Positions 1 through 6,594 are shown, numbered from the stretch's first letter. The stretch is 6,625 bases of DNA from Synergistaceae bacterium (GCA_017446645.1 JAFSQO010000402.1:1-6625); one strand, 5' to 3'. Notes: generated from the sequence alone by a model not told the origin. A program made the numbers and translations.

Positions 1-1734
1 GCCGCCGAGTATTATGGTCTCACCGTCAGCTACTACCACTGAAGTAACGACCTCACGCTTTGAAGTAATCGGGGTTGTAACTCCTGTTGCACTCATAACG
101 TCTTCAGTTGTCTGCTTGATGTCCATAGCTACAAGATTGCCGCTCCTGATGTGAGGTGTAACGGTCAAAGTCAGGCCCGTATCTTTATAGTCATAGTTGC
201 TCTGAATTGCGCTTGGATTTGACAAGTCCGAAGTTGAGCCTTTCATGACAGGTATAACGTTACCGACTTGGAACGAGCTTTCTTTGTTGTCCGTACACAT
301 TAATCTGGGAACTGAGAGGACATTAACTGCATCGTAACGCTTAAGCATCTCTATAGTCGCATACATGAGTCCCATTGGCTGATAGTTCGTAACGCTGTAA
401 GTCGAGCCGTTTCTGTCGAGCAGCTCCTCACGCTTTGATAAGTCATTGAACCATGTCATGAACTGCGAGGGCACAGAGCTTTCACCGAGTGACATATTGC
501 CGCCGAGTAATAAATCGTCCCACATCTGGCCGCCTAAGATTGACCAGTCAATACCGTTTCTGTCTAAGTTAGTAACGTTGATTTCAGCAATAAAGCCCCG
601 TAATAATATCTGCTTGGGCTGAACGTCTATAGCTTCGAGAATAGGCACTAGAGAGTCATACTGCCTCTGGGTTGACGCGAATATCAACGAGTTAGTTGCG
701 ACATCAGGAACCACTGTAGCAGGAAACTTTGCCGCCTCAGCTCCGAGCATAGTAGTTGATGAAGCCAGGACTTTACCGACCTGTTCTGCTGCTGCTGCTG
801 CGTCGATATTTTTGAGCTTGTAGATATGAAAGTCTCCTGTCTTTGAGTCTACATCGAGTTCTGAAATTATCTTTGCTGCCTTGTCGATCATTGCACTGCT
901 GCCTACTATTATAATTTTGCTGCTGGGTGTGTCAGGGATTGCGTTAATACCCTGAAGAGGCCCGTTAGTCTGAGCAATTGCGTTTAACTGCGCGGCAATG
1001 GCTGCAGGGTCTGTGTATTTTATCTCGAAAGTCCTGCTGAATCTTGCACTTTGAGGTGTGTCCATAGTCCTTATTAACTCGATAGCTTTATTAACGTCAG
1101 TAGAACGTCCCTGTAGTAAAATATCCTTCCCGTTTCCTACAGGCATAGTCATTACTGCGTTGCCCAAACTTTGCTGGACAGCTGGGATAATGCTCTCAAT
1201 CGTTACATAATCAATCGGTACGATATACGTTACTACTTCTTCGCCGAAGCCGGGACCTGACCTGCCTTTATAGACATTATTTGATTGAGTTCCTCCGCCC
1301 TGAACTACTATAGAGTAACTTCCCATGTTTTGGAGCGAGAAGTTATAGATTCTCAGGGTCGAAAGCATTATGTTGCGGGCTTCCCTGATAGTAACAGGAT
1401 GAGGAGATATTATCGTAATCTTAGAATTTATATTCGGAGGCACGATTATATTTTCCTCAAGGATCTCTGACATAAAGCGCATGAATCTCACGAGGTCCAT
1501 ATCCTTGAAGTTAAATTGCACGAGACCGGCTAACTTCATGGCTTCTGCGGCCTCAATCAGGGACTCTTCTTCTTCAGGAGTCATAGCGTCTCCGTTGCCT
1601 GACTGAGCCTGAGTACCCTGGGGCTGCTGATTCTGCTGCTGCTGGGTGGTTCTTCTTCGGGTAGCTGCATGGGTACACGAAGCTGACACGAGCAATATTA
1701 ATAATAGCGATATAAATAATTTTCTGAAATTCAA
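1..1734 (-). CDS. gspD: Type II secretion system secretin GspD (3' end beyond window)
   Basis: Outer-membrane secretin that forms the exit channel of the T2SS. The frame is open for 578 codons from a TTG at 1734 to the window edge, so the C-terminus is missing. The TTG is chosen because a GGGGG ribosome-binding site lies 9 bases upstream and it gives a proper signal peptide: MNFRK, a hydrophobic stretch at residues 6-18, likely cleavage after THA at 23. The next Met (51) would lose the signal. A Gln-rich linker (31-44) follows. N0 spans about 71-145, N1 about 166-228, N2 about 231-297 and N3 about 302-385, ending in QILLRGFIAEI. The secretin core carries NVLSVPRL (471-478), then DTGLTLTVTPHI (518-529) and VVVADGETIILGG at the edge (566-578), all family hallmarks. 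Any C-terminal pilotin-binding segment would lie outside. Cys20 gives only a poor lipobox (Ser at -3). It is last in the visible operon, after the pseudopilin. The assignment is secure. Confidence 0.95.
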   Translation of the reverse strand, partial: MNFRKLFISLLLILLVSASCTHAATRRRTTQQQQNQQPQGTQAQSGNGDAMTPEEEESLIEAAEAMKLAGLVQFNFKDMDLVRFMRFMSEILEENIIVPPNINSKITIISPHPVTIREARNIMLSTLRIYNFSLQNMGSYSIVVQGGGTQSNNVYKGRSGPGFGEEVVTYIVPIDYVTIESIIPAVQQSLGNAVMTMPVGNGKDILLQGRSTDVNKAIELIRTMDTPQSARFSRTFEIKYTDPAAIAAQLNAIAQTNGPLQGINAIPDTPSSKIIIVGSSAMIDKAAKIISELDVDSKTGDFHIYKLKNIDAAAAAEQVGKVLASSTTMLGAEAAKFPATVVPDVATNSLIFASTQRQYDSLVPILEAIDVQPKQILLRGFIAEINVTNLDRNGIDWSILGGQMWDDLLLGGNMSLGESSVPSQFMTWFNDLSKREELLDRNGSTYSVTNYQPMGLMYATIEMLKRYDAVNVLSVPRLMCTDNKESSFQVGNVIPVMKGSTSDLSNPSAIQSNYDYKDTGLTLTVTPHIRSGNLVAMDIKQTTEDVMSATGVTTPITSKREVVTSVVVADGETIILGG

Positions 1735-1743
1735 AACTAAAAT

Positions 1744-1748
1744 CCCCC
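1744..1748 (-). promoter_or_regulatory. Ribosome-binding site of gspD
   Basis: GGGGG on the minus strand, 9 bases upstream of the TTG at 1734. No ATG or GTG lies at a suitable distance in the gspD frame, so this site decides the TTG start. It lies in the 31-base gap (1735-1765) after the pseudopilin stop codon, the largest gap in the window. The rest of that gap is AT-rich, with no hairpin or promoter that I can see. Confidence 0.65.
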
Positions 1749-1765
1749 GTCGTTATTTTATTTTA

Positions 1766-2122
1766 TTAGTCTGAGACATATATAACCATTGAACGCTGGC
1801 CGCTCTGATTGCCGGGACTGTTCAGGGTAACTATGACGCGCTTGAAAGTCAGTTCATAATCGGCAACAGGAATCGAAGTATTTTCTGTCTTCCAAGTTAT
1901 GTTTTCGTTCTCCTCGTCTTTACCGCTGTCTGGCATTCTGGGGTCTAACCTGTATTTTAGCCATATTCTCTGAGCAGCCGTAACAAGTTCGCGTTCAGCT
2001 TCTACTTCACCCATTAATCTCGAAGACATCGCAATTAACCTGAAGCCTGCCGTTATGACAAGCCCGGCAACTGCGATGGCAACAAGAACTTCTGTAAGAG
2101 TAAAACCCTTGTGTTCTCTCAT
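1766..2122 (-). CDS. gspI: Minor pseudopilin of the T2SS, GspI-like
   Basis: A 118-residue type IV pilin-like protein that should sit in the tip complex of the pseudopilus. The N-terminus is a class III prepilin signal: a short charged leader MREHKG, cleavage expected after Gly6, mature Phe7, and the conserved Glu at mature position 5 (Glu11) inside the hydrophobic helix FTLTEVLVAIAVAGLV. The prepilin peptidase that would process it is not in the window. The small C-terminal domain, with an invariant-looking Trp (77) and a final beta-strand region (RVIVTL, then MVIYV), fits the length and pattern of GspI better than the major pseudopilin GspG, whose disordered loop and calcium site are not evident. 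GspH or GspJ cannot be excluded by eye. Its ATG lies 1 base after the gspC stop and has only a weak ribosome-binding site (GTGAGA), so coupling to gspC is likely. Family membership is certain; the subunit letter is less so. Confidence 0.8.
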   Translation of the reverse strand: MREHKGFTLTEVLVAIAVAGLVITAGFRLIAMSSRLMGEVEAERELVTAAQRIWLKYRLDPRMPDSGKDEENENITWKTENTSIPVADYELTFKRVIVTLNSPGNQSGQRSMVIYVSD

Positions 2123-2123
2123 G

Positions 2124-3185
2124 TTATCTCACAACATAGCGCAAAGCTGTAGACTTCCCGCCCCTTGTAACTTCGACATCAAAGCGTTCACTGTTCATCA
2201 GGGAGTTAATCGAGTTGGCAATATCTCCCATATTCGAGAAGGGAATGCCGTTTACTGACTTTATAATATCTCCCTTTTGGACGCCCAGACGCTTTAAAAT
2301 GCTCTCGCTCTGAATCCACTGGACTTCGAGACCGCCTGCTTTCTCGTTGGGCCTTATCCTGATTCGCTTTAACTCATCAAAAGGATTCTGAACGAGTTGG
2401 CTAACCATTTCTACCGGGACTTCTCCGTCCTGTTTACCGGGCTGAGCAGCCACGATATTGCCCATCTTGTTGTCATCTTTGGGTTTCTCAGCGACTACGG
2501 GCTTAGGCTCTGGCTTTGGCTCAGGTTTAGGAGGAGGAGGAGCTGCTGCTGTCTTCTTCTCTTCTTCCTTTTTGGGTTTAGGAGTTTCAGGCCCGAAGAT
2601 CATGCGCTTGCTGACTCGTTCTTTGCCCCTGACGAATACGACTTCACGGTATGTAACGCTTGCAACCCTGTAGCCTTCTATTTCTTTGCCTATCATGTAG
2701 ATTTTTTGCTTGCCCTTATTTACCAGATATGCACCTACCCCTGGAAAAGTTGCCCTGACTATGACTTCATCGAGATTTCCCAACGGGACAACGGGCTTTA
2801 TATCCGGTGAAGGTTCAGGCTTAGGCGGTGGTGGCGGCGGCGGAGGAGGCGGAGCTTCCTTCTCAGGCTCAGGAAGAGGCGAGATATGGAAAGGGTTAGA
2901 GGCAAGAAATTCATCAAGTCCCCTGCTCTGCTCTACTGCTTTTTGCTGGACTTTAGTGACTGAAGCGTCAACCATGCCAGCGTTACCCGCAAATTTGTCA
3001 AGACCATAGCCGAGTAAGATACTTGCAAGCCTTCCCAGAACAAGACCTACAAGGACAGGTAAAACCAGAAGCCATATTTTGTAGATGACTCCGGTTTTAT
3101 TCTCATGCTCGTTTTTATCTTGGCCCTTAGGCTTTTTATTGCGTGTGAACTTTATTCCTGACAATAAGTCTTTCAGTTTTCCCAA
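2124..3185 (-). CDS. gspC: T2SS inner-membrane connector GspC with HR and PDZ domains
   Basis: Bitopic inner-membrane protein that links the platform to the secretin and is thought to help recruit substrates. I place the start at TTG 3185 (353 residues). An ATG at 3209 in the same frame is less likely because the strong AAGGAGGT site lies just downstream of it, 8 bases before the TTG. With the TTG start the layout is: a lysine-rich cytoplasmic tail of about 36 residues; one membrane helix at about 37-60 (IWLLVLPVLVGLVLGRLAS); a periplasmic stretch with NPFH; a proline-rich linker (about 104-135); an HR domain (about 138-198), which in relatives binds the N0 domain of GspD; a second proline- and lysine-rich linker (about 200-235); and a C-terminal PDZ domain (about 280-353) with LGVQKGDIIKSVNGIPFSN. 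The gene lies between gspN and the pseudopilin, not at the head of the operon as in proteobacteria. Confidence 0.92.
   Translation of the reverse strand: MGKLKDLLSGIKFTRNKKPKGQDKNEHENKTGVIYKIWLLVLPVLVGLVLGRLASILLGYGLDKFAGNAGMVDASVTKVQQKAVEQSRGLDEFLASNPFHISPLPEPEKEAPPPPPPPPPPKPEPSPDIKPVVPLGNLDEVIVRATFPGVGAYLVNKGKQKIYMIGKEIEGYRVASVTYREVVFVRGKERVSKRMIFGPETPKPKKEEEKKTAAAPPPPKPEPKPEPKPVVAEKPKDDNKMGNIVAAQPGKQDGEVPVEMVSQLVQNPFDELKRIRIRPNEKAGGLEVQWIQSESILKRLGVQKGDIIKSVNGIPFSNMGDIANSINSLMNSERFDVEVTRGGKSTALRYVVR
2481..2588 (-). repeat. Second proline-rich linker of GspC (KPEP-type repeat)
   Basis: Low-complexity coding segment between the HR and PDZ domains of GspC. It holds a Lys/Glu cluster, then Ala-Ala-Ala, four prolines and a KPEPKPEPKP run. 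Such Pro-Lys/Pro-Glu tracts, familiar from TonB, form stiff extended rods. Here it probably spaces the PDZ domain from the HR domain in the periplasm. The repeat unit is a multiple of three bases, so length changes would stay in frame. Confidence 0.75.
2781..2876 (-). repeat. First proline-rich linker of GspC with ten consecutive prolines
   Basis: Low-complexity coding segment between the membrane helix and the HR domain of GspC. It begins PLPEPEKEA, continues with ten prolines in a row (codons at 2823-2852) and ends with KPEPSPDIKP. The DNA is a run of CCN codons with mixed third bases (CCG, CCT, CCC, CCA), not a pure triplet repeat, which suggests selection for proline and not recent slippage. 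Ten prolines should stall ribosomes unless elongation factor P is active. Confidence 0.8.
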
Positions 3186-3192
3186 AATTTTG

Positions 3193-3200
3193 ACCTCCTT
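3193..3200 (-). promoter_or_regulatory. Strong ribosome-binding site that sets the gspC start
   Basis: AAGGAGGT on the minus strand, a near-perfect anti-SD match, with 8 bases between its GGAGG core and the TTG at 3185. It lies inside the reading frame if the ATG at 3209 is used, which argues that the ATG is not the main start. Confidence 0.75.
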
Positions 3201-3211
3201 TATTATCATTA

Positions 3212-3790
3212 TTATTTGCGTCTAAGATACCATCTGCCGCCTTCTTTCACTAATGGCAGAAAATTCTTCATAGTCTCCAGATTCTTCTCGAATTCTTCAG
3301 GGACATTGAGTCTTGCTTCTGCTCGTGCGATTCTCATCTTTGCAAGGTCTAAGCTCAAATAGCCGTTCAGTGCAAAGTCCCCGTTAGTTCTGAGCTGTTC
3401 GAGCAATATCCCTCCCAGTCCTGCGGTAAGCAAGAATCCTCCGTCACCGAAATTCATGACCTGACCGACCTGAATATTCAAGCCTTTGAAAGATATATTG
3501 CTGACGAGGCCAAGACTCAGAATGCTGGATAAAATTCTCGGCCTTATAGTTATAGAACTAAATGATAAATTAACTGCCCCGTTCAGTGCAAGATTATTCA
3601 CAGTGAAACCGCCTTCTGCTCCTGTAACGTCAGAGTAGGCAAGCCTCATGCCTCTTTTCTCAAGCTGAGAGTGGGCGATGCTCATTGCTAATTTTCCCAT
3701 TTCCCTATAAGGCATAAATACCCACAAGGCGTATACAAAGCCTGTGAGCAGCAATAAAATTTTTACGATATTTATAACTAAACGCTTCAT
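3212..3790 (-). CDS. gspN: T2SS protein GspN
   Basis: Accessory inner-membrane component found in only some T2SS operons; its exact job is not settled. The 192-residue product has an uncleaved N-terminal membrane anchor (about 8-26, NIVKILLLLTGFVYALWVF), then a periplasmic domain that looks rich in beta-strands. That part contains NNLALNGAVNLSFSSITIRPR (65-85), a Gly/Leu-rich middle (ILLEQLRTNGDFALNGYLSLDL) and an amphipathic tail ending GRWYLRRK. The repeated pattern of short strands describing 'layers' is typical of GspN and related AsmA-like periplasmic proteins. It is shorter than the roughly 250 residues usual for GspN. Its position directly after gspM fits the name. The ATG lies 9 bases after the gspM stop and has no clear ribosome-binding site nearby (the nearest GGTGA is about 14 bases away), so translation probably depends on ribosomes finishing gspM. 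Confidence 0.75.
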   Translation of the reverse strand: MKRLVINIVKILLLLTGFVYALWVFMPYREMGKLAMSIAHSQLEKRGMRLAYSDVTGAEGGFTVNNLALNGAVNLSFSSITIRPRILSSILSLGLVSNISFKGLNIQVGQVMNFGDGGFLLTAGLGGILLEQLRTNGDFALNGYLSLDLAKMRIARAEARLNVPEEFEKNLETMKNFLPLVKEGGRWYLRRK

Positions 3791-3799
3791 GATTATTTA

Positions 3800-4303
3800 T
3801 TAATTCACCGGCCCTATTATAGCCGTAACTGTCATTAATCTCTCACGGCCTGCAGGAAGTGCACGCAATTCCATAGCTATTATCCTAACGCCTTTAGCTG
3901 CAAGGAGTGTCTGAAATTCCGCAAGTTCTTCCGCATATAATCTATTCAGCTCGATTGACTGATTGCGTCCGTCTGGTGTTATCCTGTTTACACGGCTGCC
4001 CAGCTGCATTCTCTCTGAAACCTGGGCAAACACTGCAGGGACATCGACGTTTTGATTCGCATTATTATTACTGGTCGGAGCGATTGCCTTGTACTCATCT
4101 GCCAGACTCAAAAGGGTCTTCCAGCGGCTTTGCTGAGTGTTTAATCCTGTCTGAGCCTGAGCAGTCCAGCCGTTCACGCTCATGACTCCTACCCAGATAA
4201 TCAAAGTCAAAAGCAGGACGACAATAAACTTTATCGAACCCGGAGCCTCGCCCCTGAAAACAGTCTTTGCGTTATTTATCAGTGAATCTATATTTACCGC
4301 CAT
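3800..4303 (-). CDS. gspM: T2SS inner-membrane platform protein GspM
   Basis: Bitopic platform protein that pairs with GspL and stabilises it in the inner membrane. At 167 residues it is the usual length for GspM. A short cytoplasmic N-terminus is followed by one membrane helix at about 24-43 (IKFIVVLLLTLIIWVGVMSV). Next comes a helical periplasmic stretch with coiled-coil character (about 45-75), an Asn-rich break (79-86), and a C-terminal ferredoxin-like alpha/beta domain. That domain has the family pattern: RMQLGSRVNRITPDGRNQSI, then a helix LYAEELAEFQTLLAAKGVRI, then the edge strand RLMTVTAIIG. Its order after gspL and before gspN matches the classical K-L-M-N block. An AAGGTGGT site overlaps the gspL stop, 9 bases from the ATG, and only 6 bases separate the genes. 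Confidence 0.9.
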   Translation of the reverse strand: MAVNIDSLINNAKTVFRGEAPGSIKFIVVLLLTLIIWVGVMSVNGWTAQAQTGLNTQQSRWKTLLSLADEYKAIAPTSNNNANQNVDVPAVFAQVSERMQLGSRVNRITPDGRNQSIELNRLYAEELAEFQTLLAAKGVRIIAMELRALPAGRERLMTVTAIIGPVN

Positions 4304-4309
4304 TTTACT

Positions 4310-5641
4310 TTACCACCTTATGCGTAAATCAAATCTATAGCCAATTCCCGACACAAACTGCGTGTTATCAACCTGAGCAATGCTTGCCCTGCCTTCCCAT
4401 GCACGCCTGAATGTCAATATAGTACTCATGTCAGGTGCTGTACCGTTGCAGTCAAGACCTTCGGAGTTATATCGAATGATGTCAAGTGTTATATCCATGC
4501 TCTGATTATTCGTGAAAATCTCGCCTATGTCAGCAAGAACTTCATCAACCTGATGACCTGCCGGGCCTGTACCTGTTAAAGCAGCAATTTTATCACGGGC
4601 AAGTGAAACTGGGTTTGAAATTCTGCCTGTATGACTCGGATCAAAGACTTTCCTGTAAAAACTTTCTGAACGTGTCCGGGCTTCTGCTAATTGAGTCTGG
4701 GTCTGCTGCCACTTTATGAATGATGAGCCAAGGGTTACGACCCCTAATGCAAGCAGCCAGCATGATACACGAGTCAGGAGCCTGACGTTGCGCTCCAGGT
4801 CCATTGCTCCCTCGATTGCACGGCGCGACAAATTTACGTCCTTAATCCACGGACAAATCTTTATGCTCTCGTTGATTATCCTGCTGAACTCAAGCCCTGC
4901 CTCGCTGTCATCATTATCATCACCGGAGACGTTAATGACAAAGCTGCCTCCCCGTTCGATTTCACGGGCCTTGCAGTAATTATCATACCAGGCAAGCTCT
5001 TTCTCTTCAGTGTGAAGAGTGCTCAGCTTCCTCCAGCGCGATAGAACCGGCTTGTTGTTCTGCCACAGCATTGAACATATATTTTGCTCGTCAATCCACA
5101 TTGTTACGCCTGTTCCGTCATAGTCTTTCAGCTGCGAGATAAACGGCAAAGCAGCGGGCCAGACTTTATTGCTGTTCCCTGAGTCATAAGGCATGGAAGG
5201 CACATCAAGTTCATCGGGCGACAAGTACCAGACTACACCGTTTACGCCCTTTTTGCCAATACCTGCTTTTGATAACACAACGGGAAAGATTTCAAGATTA
5301 CCTGCTGCTGAATACGGCATGACCTGAAGCCTTAAAGCCTCGCGGATCTTCGTGGCGTTCGAGAAGGGAAACGCAAAATCTTCGAGTGAAAGCGACTTCA
5401 TAGGCACAAGGGTCACGGAATTTTTACGAGTCCCGTTACCTTTTGTGACTATCCGCAGGACTTTGCGAACCTCGTTGACCTCTGATTCAGTGTCTTCGTC
5501 ATAGACCTTTGCTGTAATCTCTATGAGACGGCGGAATTCAGTATCATCAAGATTATCACCGCCCTTTGTGTTGAATCTTGACATTATTGACTCTTTATTT
5601 AATTTTAAGCGTGACAACAAATCACCAGGCTTCACTGCCAT
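4310..5641 (-). CDS. gspL: T2SS platform protein GspL
   Basis: Inner-membrane protein that recruits the GspE ATPase on the cytoplasmic side and pairs with GspM on the periplasmic side. I choose the ATG at 5641 (443 residues) because it overlaps the gspK stop as TAATG and has GGGAGGAG just upstream. The ATG at 5656 falls at the edge of that site. The cytoplasmic part (about 1-285) corresponds to the PilM/actin-like region of GspL. It is quite divergent but keeps the family segment FAFPFSNATKIREALRLQ (about 89-106). An acidic Asp-rich loop lies near 241-247. One membrane helix follows at about 289-309 (LLTRVSCWLLALGVVTLGSSF), then a coiled-coil-like stretch (QQTQTQLAEARTRSESFYRK) and a small periplasmic ferredoxin-like domain ending FDLRIRW. 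Length and layout fit GspL. The order after gspK and before gspM supports the call strongly. Confidence 0.88.
   Translation of the reverse strand: MAVKPGDLLSRLKLNKESIMSRFNTKGGDNLDDTEFRRLIEITAKVYDEDTESEVNEVRKVLRIVTKGNGTRKNSVTLVPMKSLSLEDFAFPFSNATKIREALRLQVMPYSAAGNLEIFPVVLSKAGIGKKGVNGVVWYLSPDELDVPSMPYDSGNSNKVWPAALPFISQLKDYDGTGVTMWIDEQNICSMLWQNNKPVLSRWRKLSTLHTEEKELAWYDNYCKAREIERGGSFVINVSGDDNDDSEAGLEFSRIINESIKICPWIKDVNLSRRAIEGAMDLERNVRLLTRVSCWLLALGVVTLGSSFIKWQQTQTQLAEARTRSESFYRKVFDPSHTGRISNPVSLARDKIAALTGTGPAGHQVDEVLADIGEIFTNNQSMDITLDIIRYNSEGLDCNGTAPDMSTILTFRRAWEGRASIAQVDNTQFVSGIGYRFDLRIRW
4312..4319 (-). promoter_or_regulatory. Ribosome-binding site of gspM overlapping the gspL stop
   Basis: AAGGTGGT on the minus strand, with 9 bases from its GGTGG core to the gspM ATG at 4303. 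It runs into the TAA stop of gspL, so a terminating ribosome would lie over it, which favours coupled synthesis of the GspL-GspM pair. Confidence 0.6.
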
Positions 5642-6594
5642 TAAGACTCCTCCCATTTTGCTATTTGCTTTGCATCACGATTTATTATTATTCTAAACGA
5701 AGTCCCGCCCTCACCCTCAAGATCAAGCCTCTCGATCCTGAGCTGGAAGTAACGGCTTCGGAATTTCACGAGATTAACGAGCTGATTCACTATCTTAGCA
5801 GGTGCTCCGGGGATTTCACGCAGACTTGCAAGACCGTTGAATCCCTTCTTTTCCCGTATCTCTATGACTTTATCAGCGAGATCCCCTGTATCAAGTCCGG
5901 GCAAAAGTTCCAGAACCTGAATCGGAGCCACGTTGATGTTCACCCTGTCATCGGCAAAGACAGTGCAGTAGTCAGCAAGTCCGAACTTCTCTCTGATACC
6001 GTCCTTAAAGCCATAGAGAATATCTGAATCAATATCATCGCTCATGATTAATAATTCAGATAAGTCATAAGGCACCCGGTTTATATAATATTCGCGTTCG
6101 ACTCCTCCGACCCTTGGCCTTGTGTTCTTGTCCATGAAATCCAGAGTCTTTTGGGCGAGTTCCCTATGTCCAAGCTCTGTCCACATGTCCTCCCAGACTG
6201 ATTCATACTCTTTTCTGACTGTGCTGCCGTCAGGTAAGAATATGCTCTTAATGGGAATCTTGTCATCAAGAGGGGTGATATGCAAAACCCAAACGCCCAG
6301 ATCATCAGTCATAGATAATAAAAACGGCTGATACCATTTTTGAGTCAGGCTGTCATGATAAACATTTGCCCCGATAAATACGAGTGCCTTCATAATCGAC
6401 TGAGTCAGGACATAAGCCATAGTACGGCTTGTCAGGTTATCGCGCTCTCTGTCAAAGCTCCTGACCTGCGCCCTTACGAACCAGGTGAAGGCAGTAGCAC
6501 AGGAAATTAACAGCATCCCAAGCATTAAGACGCTTACGAGAACAAAGCCCCTGCTCTTACTCTTACGGAAATACAACAATGCTCTCATACTCAT
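5641..6594 (-). CDS. gspK: T2SS minor pseudopilin GspK
   Basis: Large minor pseudopilin that in relatives caps the pseudopilus tip with GspI and GspJ and starts its assembly. The product is 317 residues, the normal size for GspK. It has a basic prepilin leader (MSMRALLYFRKSKSRG) with cleavage expected after Gly16. The hydrophobic helix FVLVSVLMLGMLLISC follows, with Ser in place of Glu at mature position 5; lack of this Glu is a known GspK trait. A mixed alpha/beta pilin body contains the helical insert typical of GspK, with NRVPYDLSELLIM (172-184) and the hallmark VNINVAPIQVLELLPGL (218-234), then a helix-hairpin-helix-like segment GFNGLASLREIPG (251-263). The C-terminal strand FQLRIERLDLEG closes the pilin fold. 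The ATG at 6594 has GGAAAGAG just upstream. The frame stays open to the window edge, so a longer leader is formally possible but not needed. Confidence 0.92.
   Translation of the reverse strand: MSMRALLYFRKSKSRGFVLVSVLMLGMLLISCATAFTWFVRAQVRSFDRERDNLTSRTMAYVLTQSIMKALVFIGANVYHDSLTQKWYQPFLLSMTDDLGVWVLHITPLDDKIPIKSIFLPDGSTVRKEYESVWEDMWTELGHRELAQKTLDFMDKNTRPRVGGVEREYYINRVPYDLSELLIMSDDIDSDILYGFKDGIREKFGLADYCTVFADDRVNINVAPIQVLELLPGLDTGDLADKVIEIREKKGFNGLASLREIPGAPAKIVNQLVNLVKFRSRYFQLRIERLDLEGEGGTSFRIIINRDAKQIAKWEES
5647..5654 (-). promoter_or_regulatory. Ribosome-binding site that sets the gspL start
   Basis: GGGAGGAG on the minus strand, 7 bases from its GGAGG core to the ATG at 5641. It lies inside the end of gspK and inside the reading frame that an ATG at 5656 would open, so it supports the internal ATG and the TAATG stop-start overlap. 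Confidence 0.75.

Noticed and set aside
787..801. Pure TGC triplet run (five GCA codons on the minus strand), possible phase-variable repeat
   Set aside because: It encodes five alanines in the N3 domain of GspD. Triplet changes keep the frame, and five units is too short to suggest switching.
1633..1644. CTG triplet run encoding four glutamines in GspD
   Set aside because: Only four units, in frame and within a disordered linker; it is unlikely to be regulatory.
1735..1765. Gap between the pseudopilin and gspD as a possible promoter or terminator
   Set aside because: At 31 bases it is AT-rich but has no inverted repeat and no room for -35 and -10 boxes free of the upstream gene. It contains the gspD ribosome-binding site only.
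2397..2810. Plus-strand open frame of 137 codons
   Set aside because: It lies opposite the proline-rich linkers of gspC, and its sequence is Cys/Phe/Arg-rich with no domain sense. It is an antisense shadow of low-complexity coding DNA.
5578..6027. Plus-strand open frame of 149 codons
   Set aside because: It is fully opposite the gspL-gspK junction, whose minus-strand products have clear T2SS motifs. No ribosome-binding site or recognisable family supports it.
5641..6594. Missing Glu at mature position 5 of GspK as a sign of a broken pseudopilin
   Set aside because: GspK proteins characteristically lack this Glu, because GspK sits at the pilus tip and does not add onto a subunit above it. 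This is normal for the family.
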